Part shown: piece by piece, positions 7,470-17,032 of the stretch | Numbering within the stretch: position 1 is the stretch's first letter | Layout: each line of letters opens with the position of its first letter | DNA from: Dawidia soli | GTDB taxonomy: Bacteria; Bacteroidota; Bacteroidia; Cytophagales; Cyclobacteriaceae | Direction of reading: 5' to 3' | DNA length: 64,000 nt | Assembly (NCBI RefSeq): GCF_018598185.1 | Contig: NZ_JAHESC010000024.1 | Coordinates: forward strand, 1 to 64,000 | Notes under the pieces: model-generated | Told to the model about the DNA's origin: nothing | The model's input: the letters and a program-made list of their open reading frames with translations, nothing else | Databases searched by the model: none | Made by a program: the position numbers and the translations under genes

Positions 7470-7523
7470 TGGAAGAAAAAGGGTTATATGGGAAAATGAA
7501 AGGTTATCCGCACAACGGTGGCG

Positions 7524-9023
7524 TTACAGCTCTTTCCGCAGACGGGCCACCGGAATATTGAGCTGTTCGCGATATTTAGCAACCGTGCGACGCGCGATGT
7601 TATAACCTTTGTCATTGAGGATCTTTTCGAGTTTATCATCGGAATAAGGTTTGTCCTTATCCTCGCTTTCAATAATGTCTTTGATGATCTGCTTCACCTC
7701 GCGGCTGCTCACCTCCTCGCCGGAGTCGGTAGCGATGCCTTCCGAGAAGAAGTATTTCAGCGGGAAGATCCCGAAGTCGGTCTGCACCGCCTTGCTGCTG
7801 GCCACGCGCGACACGGTCGAGATGTCCATGTTGATCATGCTGGCGATGTCTTTGAGGATCATCGGCTTGAGCTTGGTCTCGTCGCCTTCCAGGAAAAAGT
7901 CATATTGAAAGTCTACGATCGCCCGCATGGTGCGCAGCAGGGTTTGCTGGCGTTGCTTGATGGCGTCGATAAACCACTTGGCGGCGTCGAGCTTTTGCTT
8001 GACAAACGATACGGCCTCCTTGAGCTTCTTGTCTTTCTTGTCGCTCTTGTCGTAGGCTTTGAACATATCGGTGTACGACCGGCTGATGCGCAGCTCGGGG
8101 GCGTTGCGCGAGTTCAGCGCCAGCTCCAGCTTGCCGTTGGTATTGGTCAGAATAAAGTCGGGGATGATAAACTGGTTCTTCACCATCGAGGGCGCGCTGC
8201 TGCCGCCCGGCTTGGGGTTGAGCTTGACGATCAGGTCGATCGCGTCGCGCACAAACTCTTCGTCTTCGGTATCCAGCTTGCGCTGGATCTTCTGGTAGTG
8301 TTTCTTGGTAAACTCCTCGTAACACTCTTCAATGATCTTCTTGGCCACGGCCACGTCTATATCGTGCCCGTTGTCCATGCGGTCGAGCTGTAGCAACAGG
8401 CATTCCTGCAGGTTGCGCGCCGCGATGCCGGGCGGGTCGAAGGTCTGGATCTTCTTGAGAACGCTCTCGACCTCTTCCACGGTCGTTTCCACGGCTTGTG
8501 AAAACGCCAGGTCATTGGCGATTGCTTCCAGGTCGCGGCGGATGTAGCCGTCGCTTTCAATGCTCCCGACCAGCTGTTTACCGATCAGGTACTCGTTTCC
8601 GGTCAGGCCCAGGAAATCGAGCTGGTCCATGAGCTGCTCGTGCAACGAGGTAGACATGGGCAGGGGCATATCGCGGTCTTCGTCGTCATCGCCGTCTCCC
8701 TGCATTTTATACCCGCTGTAGTCGTCGTCGCGCAGGTAGTCTTTTATATCGACGTCCTCCTCGGCGCTGCCGGCGGTGTCTGAATAATCTTCTTCTTGAT
8801 TGTTGTCGGCCTCTTCGGCCCGTTCGGGCTCGTTGTCTTCGCCTTCTTCCAGGGCGGGGTTGATCTCCAGCTCCTCTTCGATGCGCGTCTCCAACTCGGC
8901 CGTAGGCACCTGCAGCAGTTTAATGAACTGTATTTGCTGCGGCGACAGCTTTTGTTGTAATGACTGATTTAGTCCAAGTTTCTGCATCGATGGATGTTTT
9001 TTGACCGTCTGATCAAATACCAT
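7524..9023 (-). CDS. rpoN: RNA polymerase sigma-54 factor
   Basis: Sigma-54 directs transcription from -24/-12 promoters and needs AAA+ activators. The 499-residue protein has region I at the start (QSLQQKLSPQQIQFIKLLQVPTAELETRIEEELEINPALEE), an acidic region II (many D/E, about residues 60-120), a core-binding region with repeated NLQECLLLQL and MIN-type helices, the HTH (LKDIASMINMDISTVSRV), and the RpoN box ARRTVAKYRE near the C-terminus. Length is usual for Bacteroidota. No sigma-54 activator is in this window. It starts at ATG 9023; a 217-bp gap separates it from divergent asnS. Confidence 0.97.
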   Translation of the reverse strand: MVFDQTVKKHPSMQKLGLNQSLQQKLSPQQIQFIKLLQVPTAELETRIEEELEINPALEEGEDNEPERAEEADNNQEEDYSDTAGSAEEDVDIKDYLRDDDYSGYKMQGDGDDDEDRDMPLPMSTSLHEQLMDQLDFLGLTGNEYLIGKQLVGSIESDGYIRRDLEAIANDLAFSQAVETTVEEVESVLKKIQTFDPPGIAARNLQECLLLQLDRMDNGHDIDVAVAKKIIEECYEEFTKKHYQKIQRKLDTEDEEFVRDAIDLIVKLNPKPGGSSAPSMVKNQFIIPDFILTNTNGKLELALNSRNAPELRISRSYTDMFKAYDKSDKKDKKLKEAVSFVKQKLDAAKWFIDAIKQRQQTLLRTMRAIVDFQYDFFLEGDETKLKPMILKDIASMINMDISTVSRVASSKAVQTDFGIFPLKYFFSEGIATDSGEEVSSREVKQIIKDIIESEDKDKPYSDDKLEKILNDKGYNIARRTVAKYREQLNIPVARLRKEL

Positions 9024-9240
9024 GCAAATTTAAAAAAATGCGGCAACCATGAAAGCGATCGGCCCCCGAAGGACTCATCGGCTGCGGAGTATACCCTATC
9101 GACATTCGGGGGTGATAGCTTTCAAAACTGCAAGTTTTTGTCGTTTTTTGCGGCCATTGTGTGCCGTTACACGTTATCGGGAGAACCTATTGAACGTCTC
9201 CCCCGGGCCTGTCCGCGGTTTACACACTTCTGATAGTTTT

Positions 9241-10674
9241 ATGAAGAGAACAAAGATCAAAGCGCTGCTCGCCACGCCTCCCACCGGGCAAACAGTACTC
9301 GTGCAAGGGTGGGTACGGACCTTCCGTAACAACCAGTTTATCGCCCTGAACGACGGGTCGACCATCAACAATATGCAGGCCGTGGTCGCGCTGAATTCCC
9401 TCGACGACGCCACGCTCAAGCGCATTACCACCGGCGCCTGCCTCTCTATTACCGGCGAGCTGATCCCGTCGCCGGCCAAGGGGCAAAGCGTTGAGCTGAA
9501 GGTCACTGCCCTGGAGATACTCGGCGACAGCGACGCGGAAAAATTCCCCCTGCAGCCTAAAAAGCACTCCCTGGAGTTCCTCCGCGAGATCGCCCACCTG
9601 CGCTCGCGCACCAATACCTTTGGTGCCGTGATGCGCATGCGCCACGCCATGGCGTTTGCTGTACACCAGTTCTTTAACGAACGAGGCTTCTTTTATATCC
9701 ATACCCCAATCATCACCGGCTCGGACGCCGAAGGTGCCGGCGCGATGTTCCGCGTCACCACCCTCGACGCCAACAAGCCGCCGCGCGACGAGCAGGGCAA
9801 CGTAAATTTTAAGGAAGACTTTTTCGGTCGTGAGACAAACCTGACCGTATCCGGTCAGCTCGAAGGCGAGACATATGCGCTGGCCCTGGGCGATATTTAT
9901 ACCTTCGGTCCGACGTTCCGCGCCGAAAACTCCAACACCACGCGCCACCTCGCGGAGTTCTGGATGATCGAGCCCGAAATGGCGTTTTACGACTTACAGG
10001 ACAACATGCAGCTGGCCCAGGAGTTTCTGCAATACCTGGTGCGTTATGCCCTGGAGCACTGCGCGGACGACCTGGAGTTCCTCCACAAGCGCGCGCAGGA
10101 GGAAGAGGCCGCCAAACCGCAGGACCAACGCAGCGAGCTGGGCTTGCTCGACCGCTTGCGCTTCGTGGCCGACAACGACTTCCAACGGCTGTCATACACG
10201 GAGGCGATCGACATCCTGAAGAACTCGAACCCGAACAAGAAAAAGAAATTCCAATACCTGGTAGAAGAATGGGGCGTAGACCTGCAATCGGAGCACGAGC
10301 GCTACCTCGTCGAGAAGCACTTTAAGAAGCCGGTCATTCTCTATAACTACCCGAAAGACATCAAGGCATTTTACATGCGCCAGAACGAAGACGGCAAGAC
10401 CGTGGCGGCGATGGACGTGCTCTTCCCCGGCATTGGCGAGATCATCGGTGGCTCACAGCGCGAGGAGCGTTACGAGCGCCTGGTGAAGCGCGTCAACGAG
10501 ATGCACCTGCCCGAGAAAGATCTGTGGTGGTACCTCGACCTGCGCCGGTTCGGTTCGGCTCCCCACGCCGGCTTTGGCCTCGGCTTTGAGCGCCTCATGC
10601 TGTTCGTAACGGGCATGACCAACATCCGCGACGTGATTGCGTACCCACGCTACCCCGGCAACGCCGAGTTTTAA
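9241..10674 (+). CDS. asnS: Asparagine--tRNA ligase
   Basis: Class II synthetase of 477 residues that charges tRNA-Asn. ATG 9241 is preferred: the protein then begins [40 protein letters not shown], the OB-fold anticodon-binding domain. Motif 2 is [24 protein letters not shown] and motif 3 is [29 protein letters not shown], with the YPR-PG ending of AsnRS. The insertion about residues 280-330 ([21 protein letters not shown]) is common in bacterial AsnRS. A frame extending upstream to 9049 is not supported by family length. Terminator at 10702-10737. Confidence 0.97.
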   Translation: MKRTKIKALLATPPTGQTVLVQGWVRTFRNNQFIALNDGSTINNMQAVVALNSLDDATLKRITTGACLSITGELIPSPAKGQSVELKVTALEILGDSDAEKFPLQPKKHSLEFLREIAHLRSRTNTFGAVMRMRHAMAFAVHQFFNERGFFYIHTPIITGSDAEGAGAMFRVTTLDANKPPRDEQGNVNFKEDFFGRETNLTVSGQLEGETYALALGDIYTFGPTFRAENSNTTRHLAEFWMIEPEMAFYDLQDNMQLAQEFLQYLVRYALEHCADDLEFLHKRAQEEEAAKPQDQRSELGLLDRLRFVADNDFQRLSYTEAIDILKNSNPNKKKKFQYLVEEWGVDLQSEHERYLVEKHFKKPVILYNYPKDIKAFYMRQNEDGKTVAAMDVLFPGIGEIIGGSQREERYERLVKRVNEMHLPEKDLWWYLDLRRFGSAPHAGFGLGFERLMLFVTGMTNIRDVIAYPRYPGNAEF

Positions 10675-10701
10675 AAAGTATCCGTGCCTCCACCAGGCCC
10701 T

Positions 10702-10737
10702 GGGCTGCTGGCAATTCCACCGCCGGCAGCCCTTTTT
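10702..10737 (+). terminator. Intrinsic terminator after asnS
   Basis: GGGCTGCTGGC (10702-10712) pairs with GCCGGCAGCCC (10722-10732, one G:T pair), followed by TTTTT. It sits between convergent asnS and the UspA gene. Confidence 0.85.
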
Positions 10738-10742
10738 ATTTG

Positions 10743-11570
10743 CTACTGCTTAAAGGCCAGCAGCGGTATTTTGACGTGAAAGGCCATGCGCCGGGTCAGG
10801 CTGCGGTTGAACAGCTTTTCGTAAAAGCTCAGCCCGTGTGTGAACATGGCCAGTACGTCGGCTTTTGAATTCTCAATATATTGATCCAGCGCGATGTCCA
10901 GGTTGGTATCGACCAGCACGATCGTTACGATCTTTTTATACTCCGACCGCGCCGCCGCTTCTTCGAGCTTCTCTTCCGCCGCAACGGCCTGGCGTCCCGA
11001 CGACGCGATGTGCACCAGGTGGATGGTGGTATTAAACTTCTCGACGTAGGAAACCAGCATCTTCAGCTCTTTGTCGAGGTGGCGCATGTCGGTGGCATAG
11101 ATCATATTCCGGAAGCCTTTGAACGCGGCTCCCTCGGGCACAGCCAGTACGGGCACGGCGCTGGCGCTGATCAGCGTGGTAGTGTTGCTACCCAGCACGA
11201 CCTTCTTTAATCCGCTGGCGCCATGCGTGCCCATCACGATCAGCCCGGTGTGTTGCTTGCGTGCTTCTTTCCGCACCGCGTCGGTAAACGACGATGCCGA
11301 CACCGCTACCCGGCAGCGGATGGGTTCGGGAAACTTTACCTGCTTTGACAAGCTGTGGGCGAATGTTTCCAGGTCTTCCTGCGCCGTTTGCACCAGTTCT
11401 TTTTCCAGGGCCTTCAGCCGCTGGCGCATGGCGGTGCGCGTGGGCGGCACCATGTTCATGACGTGTAGCAGCGTCAGCGTGCCTCCCAATTTATTGGCGA
11501 TCTTTACGGCATATTGTACCGAGGCTTTTGAGAGCTCTGACAGATCGGTGGGAACCAGAATATTGACCAT
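10743..11570 (-). CDS. Universal stress protein, tandem UspA domains
   Basis: A 275-residue protein with two UspA domains. ATG 11570 gives the usual start MVNILVPTDLSELSKASVQYAVKIANKLGGTLTLLHVM; an upstream in-frame TTG adds only two residues. Domain 1 ends with the nucleotide-binding pattern GLIVMGTHGASGLKKVVLGSNTTTLI (G-2x-G-9x-G-S/T class), so ATP binding is likely. Domain 2 (GFRNMIYATDMRHLDKEL to the end) keeps only part of this (LAMFTHGLSFYEKLFNRSLTRRM). Role in stress survival is inferred from the family. Confidence 0.9.
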   Translation of the reverse strand: MVNILVPTDLSELSKASVQYAVKIANKLGGTLTLLHVMNMVPPTRTAMRQRLKALEKELVQTAQEDLETFAHSLSKQVKFPEPIRCRVAVSASSFTDAVRKEARKQHTGLIVMGTHGASGLKKVVLGSNTTTLISASAVPVLAVPEGAAFKGFRNMIYATDMRHLDKELKMLVSYVEKFNTTIHLVHIASSGRQAVAAEEKLEEAAARSEYKKIVTIVLVDTNLDIALDQYIENSKADVLAMFTHGLSFYEKLFNRSLTRRMAFHVKIPLLAFKQ

Positions 11571-11644
11571 ACGCAAAAAGGGTTACATGCCTTCTAAAAT
11601 AATGTTTTTTACCCACCCGATTAAACCTTAATTTTCTGCGCATC

Positions 11645-12361
11645 ATGAAAAAGGTACACTGCCATCTTTCAAACCGCGAAATACCCGCTTCGCAGGCAAT
11701 CAAAGGTACCGATGTACGCCCCGGCATCCGCGCCCTGATCAAACAAGACCATCCCACCTTTACCGACGACGCCTACGTGTCGCTGGACGAGCTGCTGCAT
11801 TACCGCAAGCGCTACCTCGAGAATATGTTAAAAGATGAGGTGGGCGAGCTGTCGCACCTCGAGCAGGCTGTACTCAACAGCATCAACCAGGACGAGTTGC
11901 TCTCGACCAATATCGAGCCCCGGATGGAGAAGGAAGCGTCGCTGGGCGATCGCATCGCCGACCGGATCGCCGAGTTCGGCGGCAGTTGGACGTTCATCAT
12001 CCTGTTCTTTTTGTTTATCGCGCTGTGGATGTGTACGAATATATTTATACTGCTTACCCGGCCCTTTGATCCGTACCCGTTCATCCTGCTCAACCTAATC
12101 CTCTCCTGCCTGGCCGCCATTCAGGCGCCGATCATCATGATGAGTCAGAACCGCCAGGAGGCAAAGGACCGCCAGCGGTCGGAGCACGACTATAAGATCA
12201 ACCTCAAGGCCGAGCTGGAGATCCGCCTGCTGCACGAAAAAATAGACCACCTCATTTTACAACAAAACCAACGCCTGCTGGAGATCCAGCAGATCCAGGT
12301 AGACCTGATGGACGATATTCTCGACAAGCTCAACCACCGGGCTGGTGGAGACAAGAACTGA
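11645..12361 (+). CDS. DUF1003 inner-membrane protein
   Basis: The 238-residue protein has the DUF1003 core: GDRIADRIAEFGGSWTFIILFFLFIALWM, then PFDPYPFILLNLILSCLAAIQAPIIMMSQNRQEAKDR. These are two membrane helices joined by a short loop. The C-terminal 75 residues are a charged coiled coil (KAELEIRLLHEKIDHLILQ and on). The N-terminal ~100 residues contain a possible metal or redox pair (CHLSN) but no known fold. Function of the family is unknown. The threonine aldolase gene follows 5 bp later, suggesting co-transcription. Confidence 0.85.
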   Translation: MKKVHCHLSNREIPASQAIKGTDVRPGIRALIKQDHPTFTDDAYVSLDELLHYRKRYLENMLKDEVGELSHLEQAVLNSINQDELLSTNIEPRMEKEASLGDRIADRIAEFGGSWTFIILFFLFIALWMCTNIFILLTRPFDPYPFILLNLILSCLAAIQAPIIMMSQNRQEAKDRQRSEHDYKINLKAELEIRLLHEKIDHLILQQNQRLLEIQQIQVDLMDDILDKLNHRAGGDKN

Positions 12362-12366
12362 TCTGT

Positions 12367-13401
12367 ATGAAACGAACTTTTGCCAGCGACAATTACTCCG
12401 GCGTGCACCCCGACATCTTTGCTGCCTTACAGCGCGCCAACCAGGGGCACACGCCGAGCTATGGCGCCGATGAATACACGGCCCGGGCCACGGCCCTCTT
12501 CCGCCAGCACTTCACCCCCGACACCGAAGTGTTCTTTGCCTACAACGGCACCGGTGCCAACGTCATCGGCCTGAGCGCCATCACGCATTCGTTCGAAGCG
12601 ATCATCTGTTCCGACCTGGCGCACATCAATGTGGACGAGTCTACCGCGCCCGAGAAATTCCTGGGATGTAAGCTGGTAACGATCCCTACCGACGACGGCA
12701 AGATCTACCCGCACGATGTCGAGCATCGCATTCAGCGGGTGGACGATCAGCATCACCCCCAGGCGCGGGTGATTTCCATTTCGCAGTCTACCGAGTACGG
12801 TACTGTATATTCTGTAGAAGAAGTAAAAGCGCTTGCCGCCGTCGCGCGCAAACACAATTTATACCTGCACATGGACGGCTCCCGGCTGTCGAACGCGGCA
12901 GTAAGTCTTGACAGGTCCTTTCGGGAATTCACCGTAGACGCCGGTGTGGACGTGCTGTCGTTCGGCGGCACGAAGAACGGGCTGATGTTCGGCGAAGCTG
13001 TATTGTTCTTCAACCCGGCGCTGGCTAAACACTTCAGGTATATCCGCAAGCAAGGCATGCAGCTGCACTCGAAGATGCGTTTTATCGGCGCCCAGTTCGA
13101 GGCGTTGCTCAGTGGTGATCTTTGGAAACGGAACGCGGGACACGCCAATGCCATGGCGCGGCTGCTGGAGGAAGCGCTGCGTAGCATACCGGGTGTAACG
13201 ATCACACGGCCGGTGCAGGCCAACGGTATCTTTGCTACGCTGCCGCCGGCAATCATTCCGGCTTTACAGGAAGAGATCTATTTTTATGTATGGAATGAGA
13301 AGACGTCAGAGATACGTCTGATGTGTTCGTTCGATACGCAAGAGGAGGATGTGCGACACTTCAGTGCCAGCATACGGCGGCTGATCGGCGCTATCGCTTG
13401 A
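12367..13401 (+). CDS. ltaE: Low-specificity L-threonine aldolase
   Basis: PLP enzyme that cleaves L-threonine or L-allo-threonine to glycine and acetaldehyde. The 344 residues fit the beta-eliminating lyase/threonine aldolase family: start FASDNYSGVHPDIFAALQRAN, the ADEYTARA segment, HMDGSRLSNAAVSL (Asp binding the pyridine N) and the PLP lysine at Lys203 in FGGTKNGLMFGEA. It is 5 bp downstream of the DUF1003 gene, and its last 11 bp overlap the convergent T9SS mini-protein gene. Symbol is by family similarity only. Confidence 0.9.
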   Translation: MKRTFASDNYSGVHPDIFAALQRANQGHTPSYGADEYTARATALFRQHFTPDTEVFFAYNGTGANVIGLSAITHSFEAIICSDLAHINVDESTAPEKFLGCKLVTIPTDDGKIYPHDVEHRIQRVDDQHHPQARVISISQSTEYGTVYSVEEVKALAAVARKHNLYLHMDGSRLSNAAVSLDRSFREFTVDAGVDVLSFGGTKNGLMFGEAVLFFNPALAKHFRYIRKQGMQLHSKMRFIGAQFEALLSGDLWKRNAGHANAMARLLEEALRSIPGVTITRPVQANGIFATLPPAIIPALQEEIYFYVWNEKTSEIRLMCSFDTQEEDVRHFSASIRRLIGAIA

Positions 13402-13753
13402 CAAATTTGAAGGTGCCCGTATGGCGTGAGTTCTTGTCGCGCAGGGCCAGGAGATAATAACCGACCGGGAAGTCCTTCACGCGCACCCGCAGGGTATGCT
13501 CGTCGATGATCTCTGTCTCGATGGTCATTTCGTTGCCAATGATATTATGCAGCGTCACGCGGATGTCGGTCGCCTTGGCATGATCCACTTTTACATTGAT
13601 GTATTCCACCGCGGGGTTGGGGAACAAATGGATCGATTTAAAGAAGTCGGGGGTTTCGGATTGTACACGAAGCGAGTCGCCGTCCTGGGCGAAAACCTTG
13701 CAAGAGGCTGCCAGAAGTATGATCCAGACGGTTAAAATTCTCTTCAAATACAT
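13391..13753 (-). CDS. Mini secreted protein made of a T9SS type A sorting domain
   Basis: A 120-residue precursor starting at ATG 13753 (MYLKRILTVWIILLAASCKVFAQ, a signal peptide). Nearly the whole mature chain matches the Por-secretion C-terminal sorting domain: LFPNPAVEYINVKVD, then IRVTLHNIIGNEM, LRVRVKDFPVGYYLLALRDKNSRHTGTFKFVKR. Such domains normally sit at the end of large secreted enzymes and adhesins, where they direct type IX secretion. Here only ~25 residues precede it. It could be a free-standing small secreted protein or the leftover of a decayed larger gene. The 3' end overlaps threonine aldolase by 11 bp. Confidence 0.8.
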   Translation of the reverse strand: MYLKRILTVWIILLAASCKVFAQDGDSLRVQSETPDFFKSIHLFPNPAVEYINVKVDHAKATDIRVTLHNIIGNEMTIETEIIDEHTLRVRVKDFPVGYYLLALRDKNSRHTGTFKFVKR

Positions 13754-13889
13754 GTTGTAATTGGTCCTACTGTTCTTACGACAAATATCACACCAGAGTT
13801 GATTATGTGTCGATTCATATGTTAGACGCGCCAAAAGCTCAAAAAGTTTGAGGTTTCGGAAAGTTTTTCACAATAATTTTTCCCAAAAT

Positions 13890-14522
13890 ATGTTGAGCCT
13901 GTCAAATTTCAGGAAACACTACGGAGACCACCTGGCGTTGTCTATTGCCACATTGCAGTTTCAGTCCGGGGCCTATTGGGTCAAAGGCGAGAACGGCGCG
14001 GGTAAAACTACCTTTTTTAAGTCGCTGGCGGGCCTGCTGCCCTGTCAGGGCACCGTACAATTCGACGATGGCACGTCCCTGCACGCCCACCCGGTGGCCT
14101 ACCGCCGGCGGGTGCACTACGCGGAAGCCGAGCCGCTGTATCCGGGGTTTCTGACGGGCAAGGACCTGCTGCGGTTTGTCGGCAAGGCCCGCCAGGCCTC
14201 TGAGGCCCAGCAGCAGGAGCTGGTTGAGGCGTTTGCCATGGGCAGTTATTATGAGACGCCCTGCGAGACCTACTCCAGCGGCATGATGAAAAAACTTTCG
14301 CTGGCGCTGGCCTTCCTGGGCTCGCCGAGCGTGATCTTGCTGGACGAGCCTCTCATCACCCTGGACGAGCAGGCGCGGAGCATGTTGTTCGCCCGCATCC
14401 GTACGGCCGTCGAGCACCAAGGAGTGACCTTTCTCATTTCGTCGCACCAGCTGTGGGAGCCTGCACTGCTGCCCGTGCGGGGCGTGTGCCAGGTGGCGAA
14501 TCAAACCGTGGTGACGGCATGA
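13890..14522 (+). CDS. ABC transporter ATP-binding protein
   Basis: A compact 210-residue ATPase. ATG 13890 is chosen (MLSLSNFRKHYGDHLAL); the frame upstream opens with TTG and non-family residues. Walker A is KGENGAGKTTFFKSLAG, the signature is a variant YSSGMMKKLSLALAFLG, Walker B is SVILLDEPLITLDEQ and the switch His is in FLISSHQ. Small size resembles CcmA/BcrA-type exporters. The stop overlaps the start of the next gene (ATGA), so the two are translationally coupled and likely form one transporter. Confidence 0.9.
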   Translation: MLSLSNFRKHYGDHLALSIATLQFQSGAYWVKGENGAGKTTFFKSLAGLLPCQGTVQFDDGTSLHAHPVAYRRRVHYAEAEPLYPGFLTGKDLLRFVGKARQASEAQQQELVEAFAMGSYYETPCETYSSGMMKKLSLALAFLGSPSVILLDEPLITLDEQARSMLFARIRTAVEHQGVTFLISSHQLWEPALLPVRGVCQVANQTVVTA

Positions 14523-15619
14523 GGACCGAGCAGTATATTCTGGCGCGGGTATTTGTGTTGCCGTTCTACCAGGCAAACACCACGCTGTTCCTTTTTATCG
14601 CCGTCATGGCGGGGGGCTTTATGAGCGGCGCCGAGCACGTTGCGCTGGCCACGTTCTTTGTCAGCATGCCGGTGAGCATGCTGGCACCGATCGCGGTCTG
14701 GGCCCTCTATACTTTTAAAGTGTTACGCTTCAACCAGACACTGTTGCTGCGCGCCGAGAATACGTTTATGCAGCATTACTGCCTGCTGCCGGTGCGTGCG
14801 CAGTGGCTGGGGTGGATGAGTGCCGTGCTGGTGCAGCTTATGCCGGCGATCGGCTACGGCATGTTTCTGGTGTTGATCGCGATACAGCAAAAGGCCTGGA
14901 TGTCGCTCGCCACGGTGCCGCTGGCGTTGGCGACTGTATTGCTCCTGACAGTAGCGCTATTGTACCGGGGGCGCCTCCACGCCCGGCAACATACGCCCGG
15001 CCGTCTGCGGCGCTTGCTCGACAAGACCTTTGTCCGGCCTTATCCCCTATTCTTTATAGAGTGGATCGTCCGCCGGCAACCGCTGCTGCTGTTCGGGACG
15101 AAAGCCTTTGGATGCCTGCTGCTGCTCGGTATTACCTCTCTGTATACCGACGAGTCGTACGACAGCCGTTTGCTGATCATGGGAGTCACCGTGGTGGCCG
15201 CGGCTAATTTGCAGCTGATCTGGGAGCTGCTGCAGTTCGAGCATGTGCATTTTTCTATCGTGCGGCAACTGCCGTTGCCGTTCGCGCAACGGATCGTGTA
15301 TACTGTCATCACGCTTTGCGCGCTGTTGCTGCCGGAGACCGGTATTATTATCACATACTTTCCGGCGAACCTCGCGGCGATCGAGGCGATGGTAAGTGTA
15401 GTCTATTTGTTGGCTGCTACTGTATTCTTTTTGGGTATACTCCATCGTCGCGATCGTGGGCTGGACCAGCTGGGTGGTTTTGCTTTTGCGTGGGTGATCG
15501 GGGCGGTGGTGCTGACGCTCTTTCGCGTGCCTCCGTTTCTCCTCGCGGCGGTTAATGCGATCGCAGGTGTATATTGTTGGGTTCGATATTTTTATCTATT
15601 CGAACATCGCGAAAGCTAG
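14519..15619 (+). CDS. ABC transporter membrane subunit (predicted)
   Basis: The 366-residue protein has about ten hydrophobic segments (for example TTLFLFIAVMAGGFM, SMLAPIAVWALYTF, GYGMFLVLIAIQQ, ATVLLLTVALLYRG, ALLLPETGIIITYFP, GGFAFAWVIGAVVLTLF) and no recognised domain by eye. ATG 14519 overlaps the upstream ATPase stop by 4 bp (ATGA), which strongly suggests it is the permease partner. Substrate unknown. The paired layout recalls ABC-2 exporters of Bacteroidota. A longer frame from 14453 would overlap the ATPase and is not needed. Confidence 0.75.
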   Translation: MRTEQYILARVFVLPFYQANTTLFLFIAVMAGGFMSGAEHVALATFFVSMPVSMLAPIAVWALYTFKVLRFNQTLLLRAENTFMQHYCLLPVRAQWLGWMSAVLVQLMPAIGYGMFLVLIAIQQKAWMSLATVPLALATVLLLTVALLYRGRLHARQHTPGRLRRLLDKTFVRPYPLFFIEWIVRRQPLLLFGTKAFGCLLLLGITSLYTDESYDSRLLIMGVTVVAAANLQLIWELLQFEHVHFSIVRQLPLPFAQRIVYTVITLCALLLPETGIIITYFPANLAAIEAMVSVVYLLAATVFFLGILHRRDRGLDQLGGFAFAWVIGAVVLTLFRVPPFLLAAVNAIAGVYCWVRYFYLFEHRES

Positions 15620-15643
15620 GCTATATATGCGGCCAAATTGTTG

Positions 15644-15749
15644 CGCCCTTTCAGGGCTTGCATAATCCTCTTGCCCTCACCCAGGCCTACGCTATCGCTT
15701 CGGCCCTGGGTCCATCGCATAACAAAGTGCATTGAGCCCTGTAAGGGCG
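15644..15749. repeat. Intergenic palindromic repeat, copy B
   Basis: CGCCCTTTCAGGGCT (15644-15658), CCCAGGCC (15680-15687) facing GGCCCTGGG (15702-15710), then AGCCCTGTAAGGGCG (15735-15749). Same order as copy A but with the outer elements swapped in orientation. It lies between the convergent ABC permease and hutI genes. Confidence 0.8.
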
Positions 15750-15777
15750 TAACAAACTCTCGAACATCGTTATTAAT

Positions 15778-17019
15778 CTACGCTCCTCCTACGCACTCAC
15801 CATTCAAAATCACGGTATCGACCAGAGGCGTACCAAAAGCATACGGCATAAACGCCAACGACGGCATGGGCTGGGTGATAAAGACGTTGGCTACTTTGCC
15901 GACGGTGATGCTGCCGTGGGTGGCGCTGAGCTCCAGGGCATGGGCGGTATTGATCGTCGCGGCGTTGATGGCCTCCTCTGGCGTCATTTTCATTTTTATA
16001 CAGGCCAGTGACAGCATCAACGGCATATTGCCGCTGGGGGCGCTGCCGGGATTGTAGTCGGATGCTATGGCCAGCGGCAAACCTGCTGCGATGATCTGGC
16101 GCGCCGGCGGAAATGGGAGGTTCAGAAAGAAGGCGGCACCGGGTAATGCTGTAGGCATGACGTTGCTGCCCTGCAGCGCGGCGATCTCTTCGTCACCGAT
16201 GTTCTCCAGGTGATCGACGCTCAACGCGCCGGCTTGTACGCCGGCCTGTACGCCGCCTGAGCGGTGCAGTTGGTTGGCGTGTACGCGCGGTTTCATGCCT
16301 GCTTTTTTTCCGGCTTCAAAAATGCGCAGGGTATCCGCGGGGGTAAAAAATCCTTGCTCGCAGAACACATCGATATAGTCGGCCAGCCGTGCTTCGGCTA
16401 CCGCGGGGATCATTTCTTCGATGACCTGCCGCACGTAATCGTCTTTTGTCATGCCGGCGGGTACGGCGTGTGCGCCCAGGAAGGTGGTCCTGACGGTAAG
16501 CGGCGTTTCCTGCCCGATGCGGCGGGCGACGCGCAGCATCTTCAGCTCATCGTGTACGGTAAGGCCATAGCCGCTCTTGATCTCCACCGCGCCTGTACCG
16601 GTGCGCATGATCTCCCACGCGCGCGGTAAGGCCCGTGCTACCAGTTCGTCTTCGCTGGTTTGCTGAAGCTTGCGCGCGGAGTTCAGGATCCCGCCGCCTT
16701 TTGCGGCGATGTCGGCATAGGTGGCACCTTTGATCTTGAGCACAAACTCCTCTTCGCGGCTCGCGGCAAACACCAGGTGCGTGTGCGAGTCTACAAAGGA
16801 GGGGAACACAAACCGGCCGGTGGCGTCGATGACCTCGGCGCCGGGTACGGTGGGGAACTGGTCCATGGAGCCAATGCCGGCGATCTTGCCGTCGGCCAGC
16901 CAGAGCCAGGCATTGGTCAGTACCGGCAGCGTGTCCATGGCAGCACCTTTTACGGATGCTACGCCGGGCTCGCGGACCTGTACCAGGCCTTTGATATGGG
17001 TAATGAGGATGGCGGCCAT
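15778..17019 (-). CDS. hutI: Imidazolonepropionase
   Basis: Hydrolyses imidazolone-5-propionate to formiminoglutamate, third step of histidine degradation. The 413-residue amidohydrolase has the metal-binding His79-x-His81 pair in FVDSHTHLVFAASREEEF, the family block RVHANQLHRSGGVQAGVQAGALSVDHLENI, and the distal Asp in IASDYNPGSAPSGNMPLMLSLAC. All these are diagnostic for HutI. No hutH, hutU or hutG is in this window. It lies 13 bp downstream of the 357-residue outer-membrane-like gene on the same strand, so they may be co-transcribed by chance of position. Confidence 0.95.
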   Translation of the reverse strand: MAAILITHIKGLVQVREPGVASVKGAAMDTLPVLTNAWLWLADGKIAGIGSMDQFPTVPGAEVIDATGRFVFPSFVDSHTHLVFAASREEEFVLKIKGATYADIAAKGGGILNSARKLQQTSEDELVARALPRAWEIMRTGTGAVEIKSGYGLTVHDELKMLRVARRIGQETPLTVRTTFLGAHAVPAGMTKDDYVRQVIEEMIPAVAEARLADYIDVFCEQGFFTPADTLRIFEAGKKAGMKPRVHANQLHRSGGVQAGVQAGALSVDHLENIGDEEIAALQGSNVMPTALPGAAFFLNLPFPPARQIIAAGLPLAIASDYNPGSAPSGNMPLMLSLACIKMKMTPEEAINAATINTAHALELSATHGSITVGKVANVFITQPMPSLAFMPYAFGTPLVDTVILNGECVGGA

Positions 17020-17032
17020 GGTGTGGCCGGGC

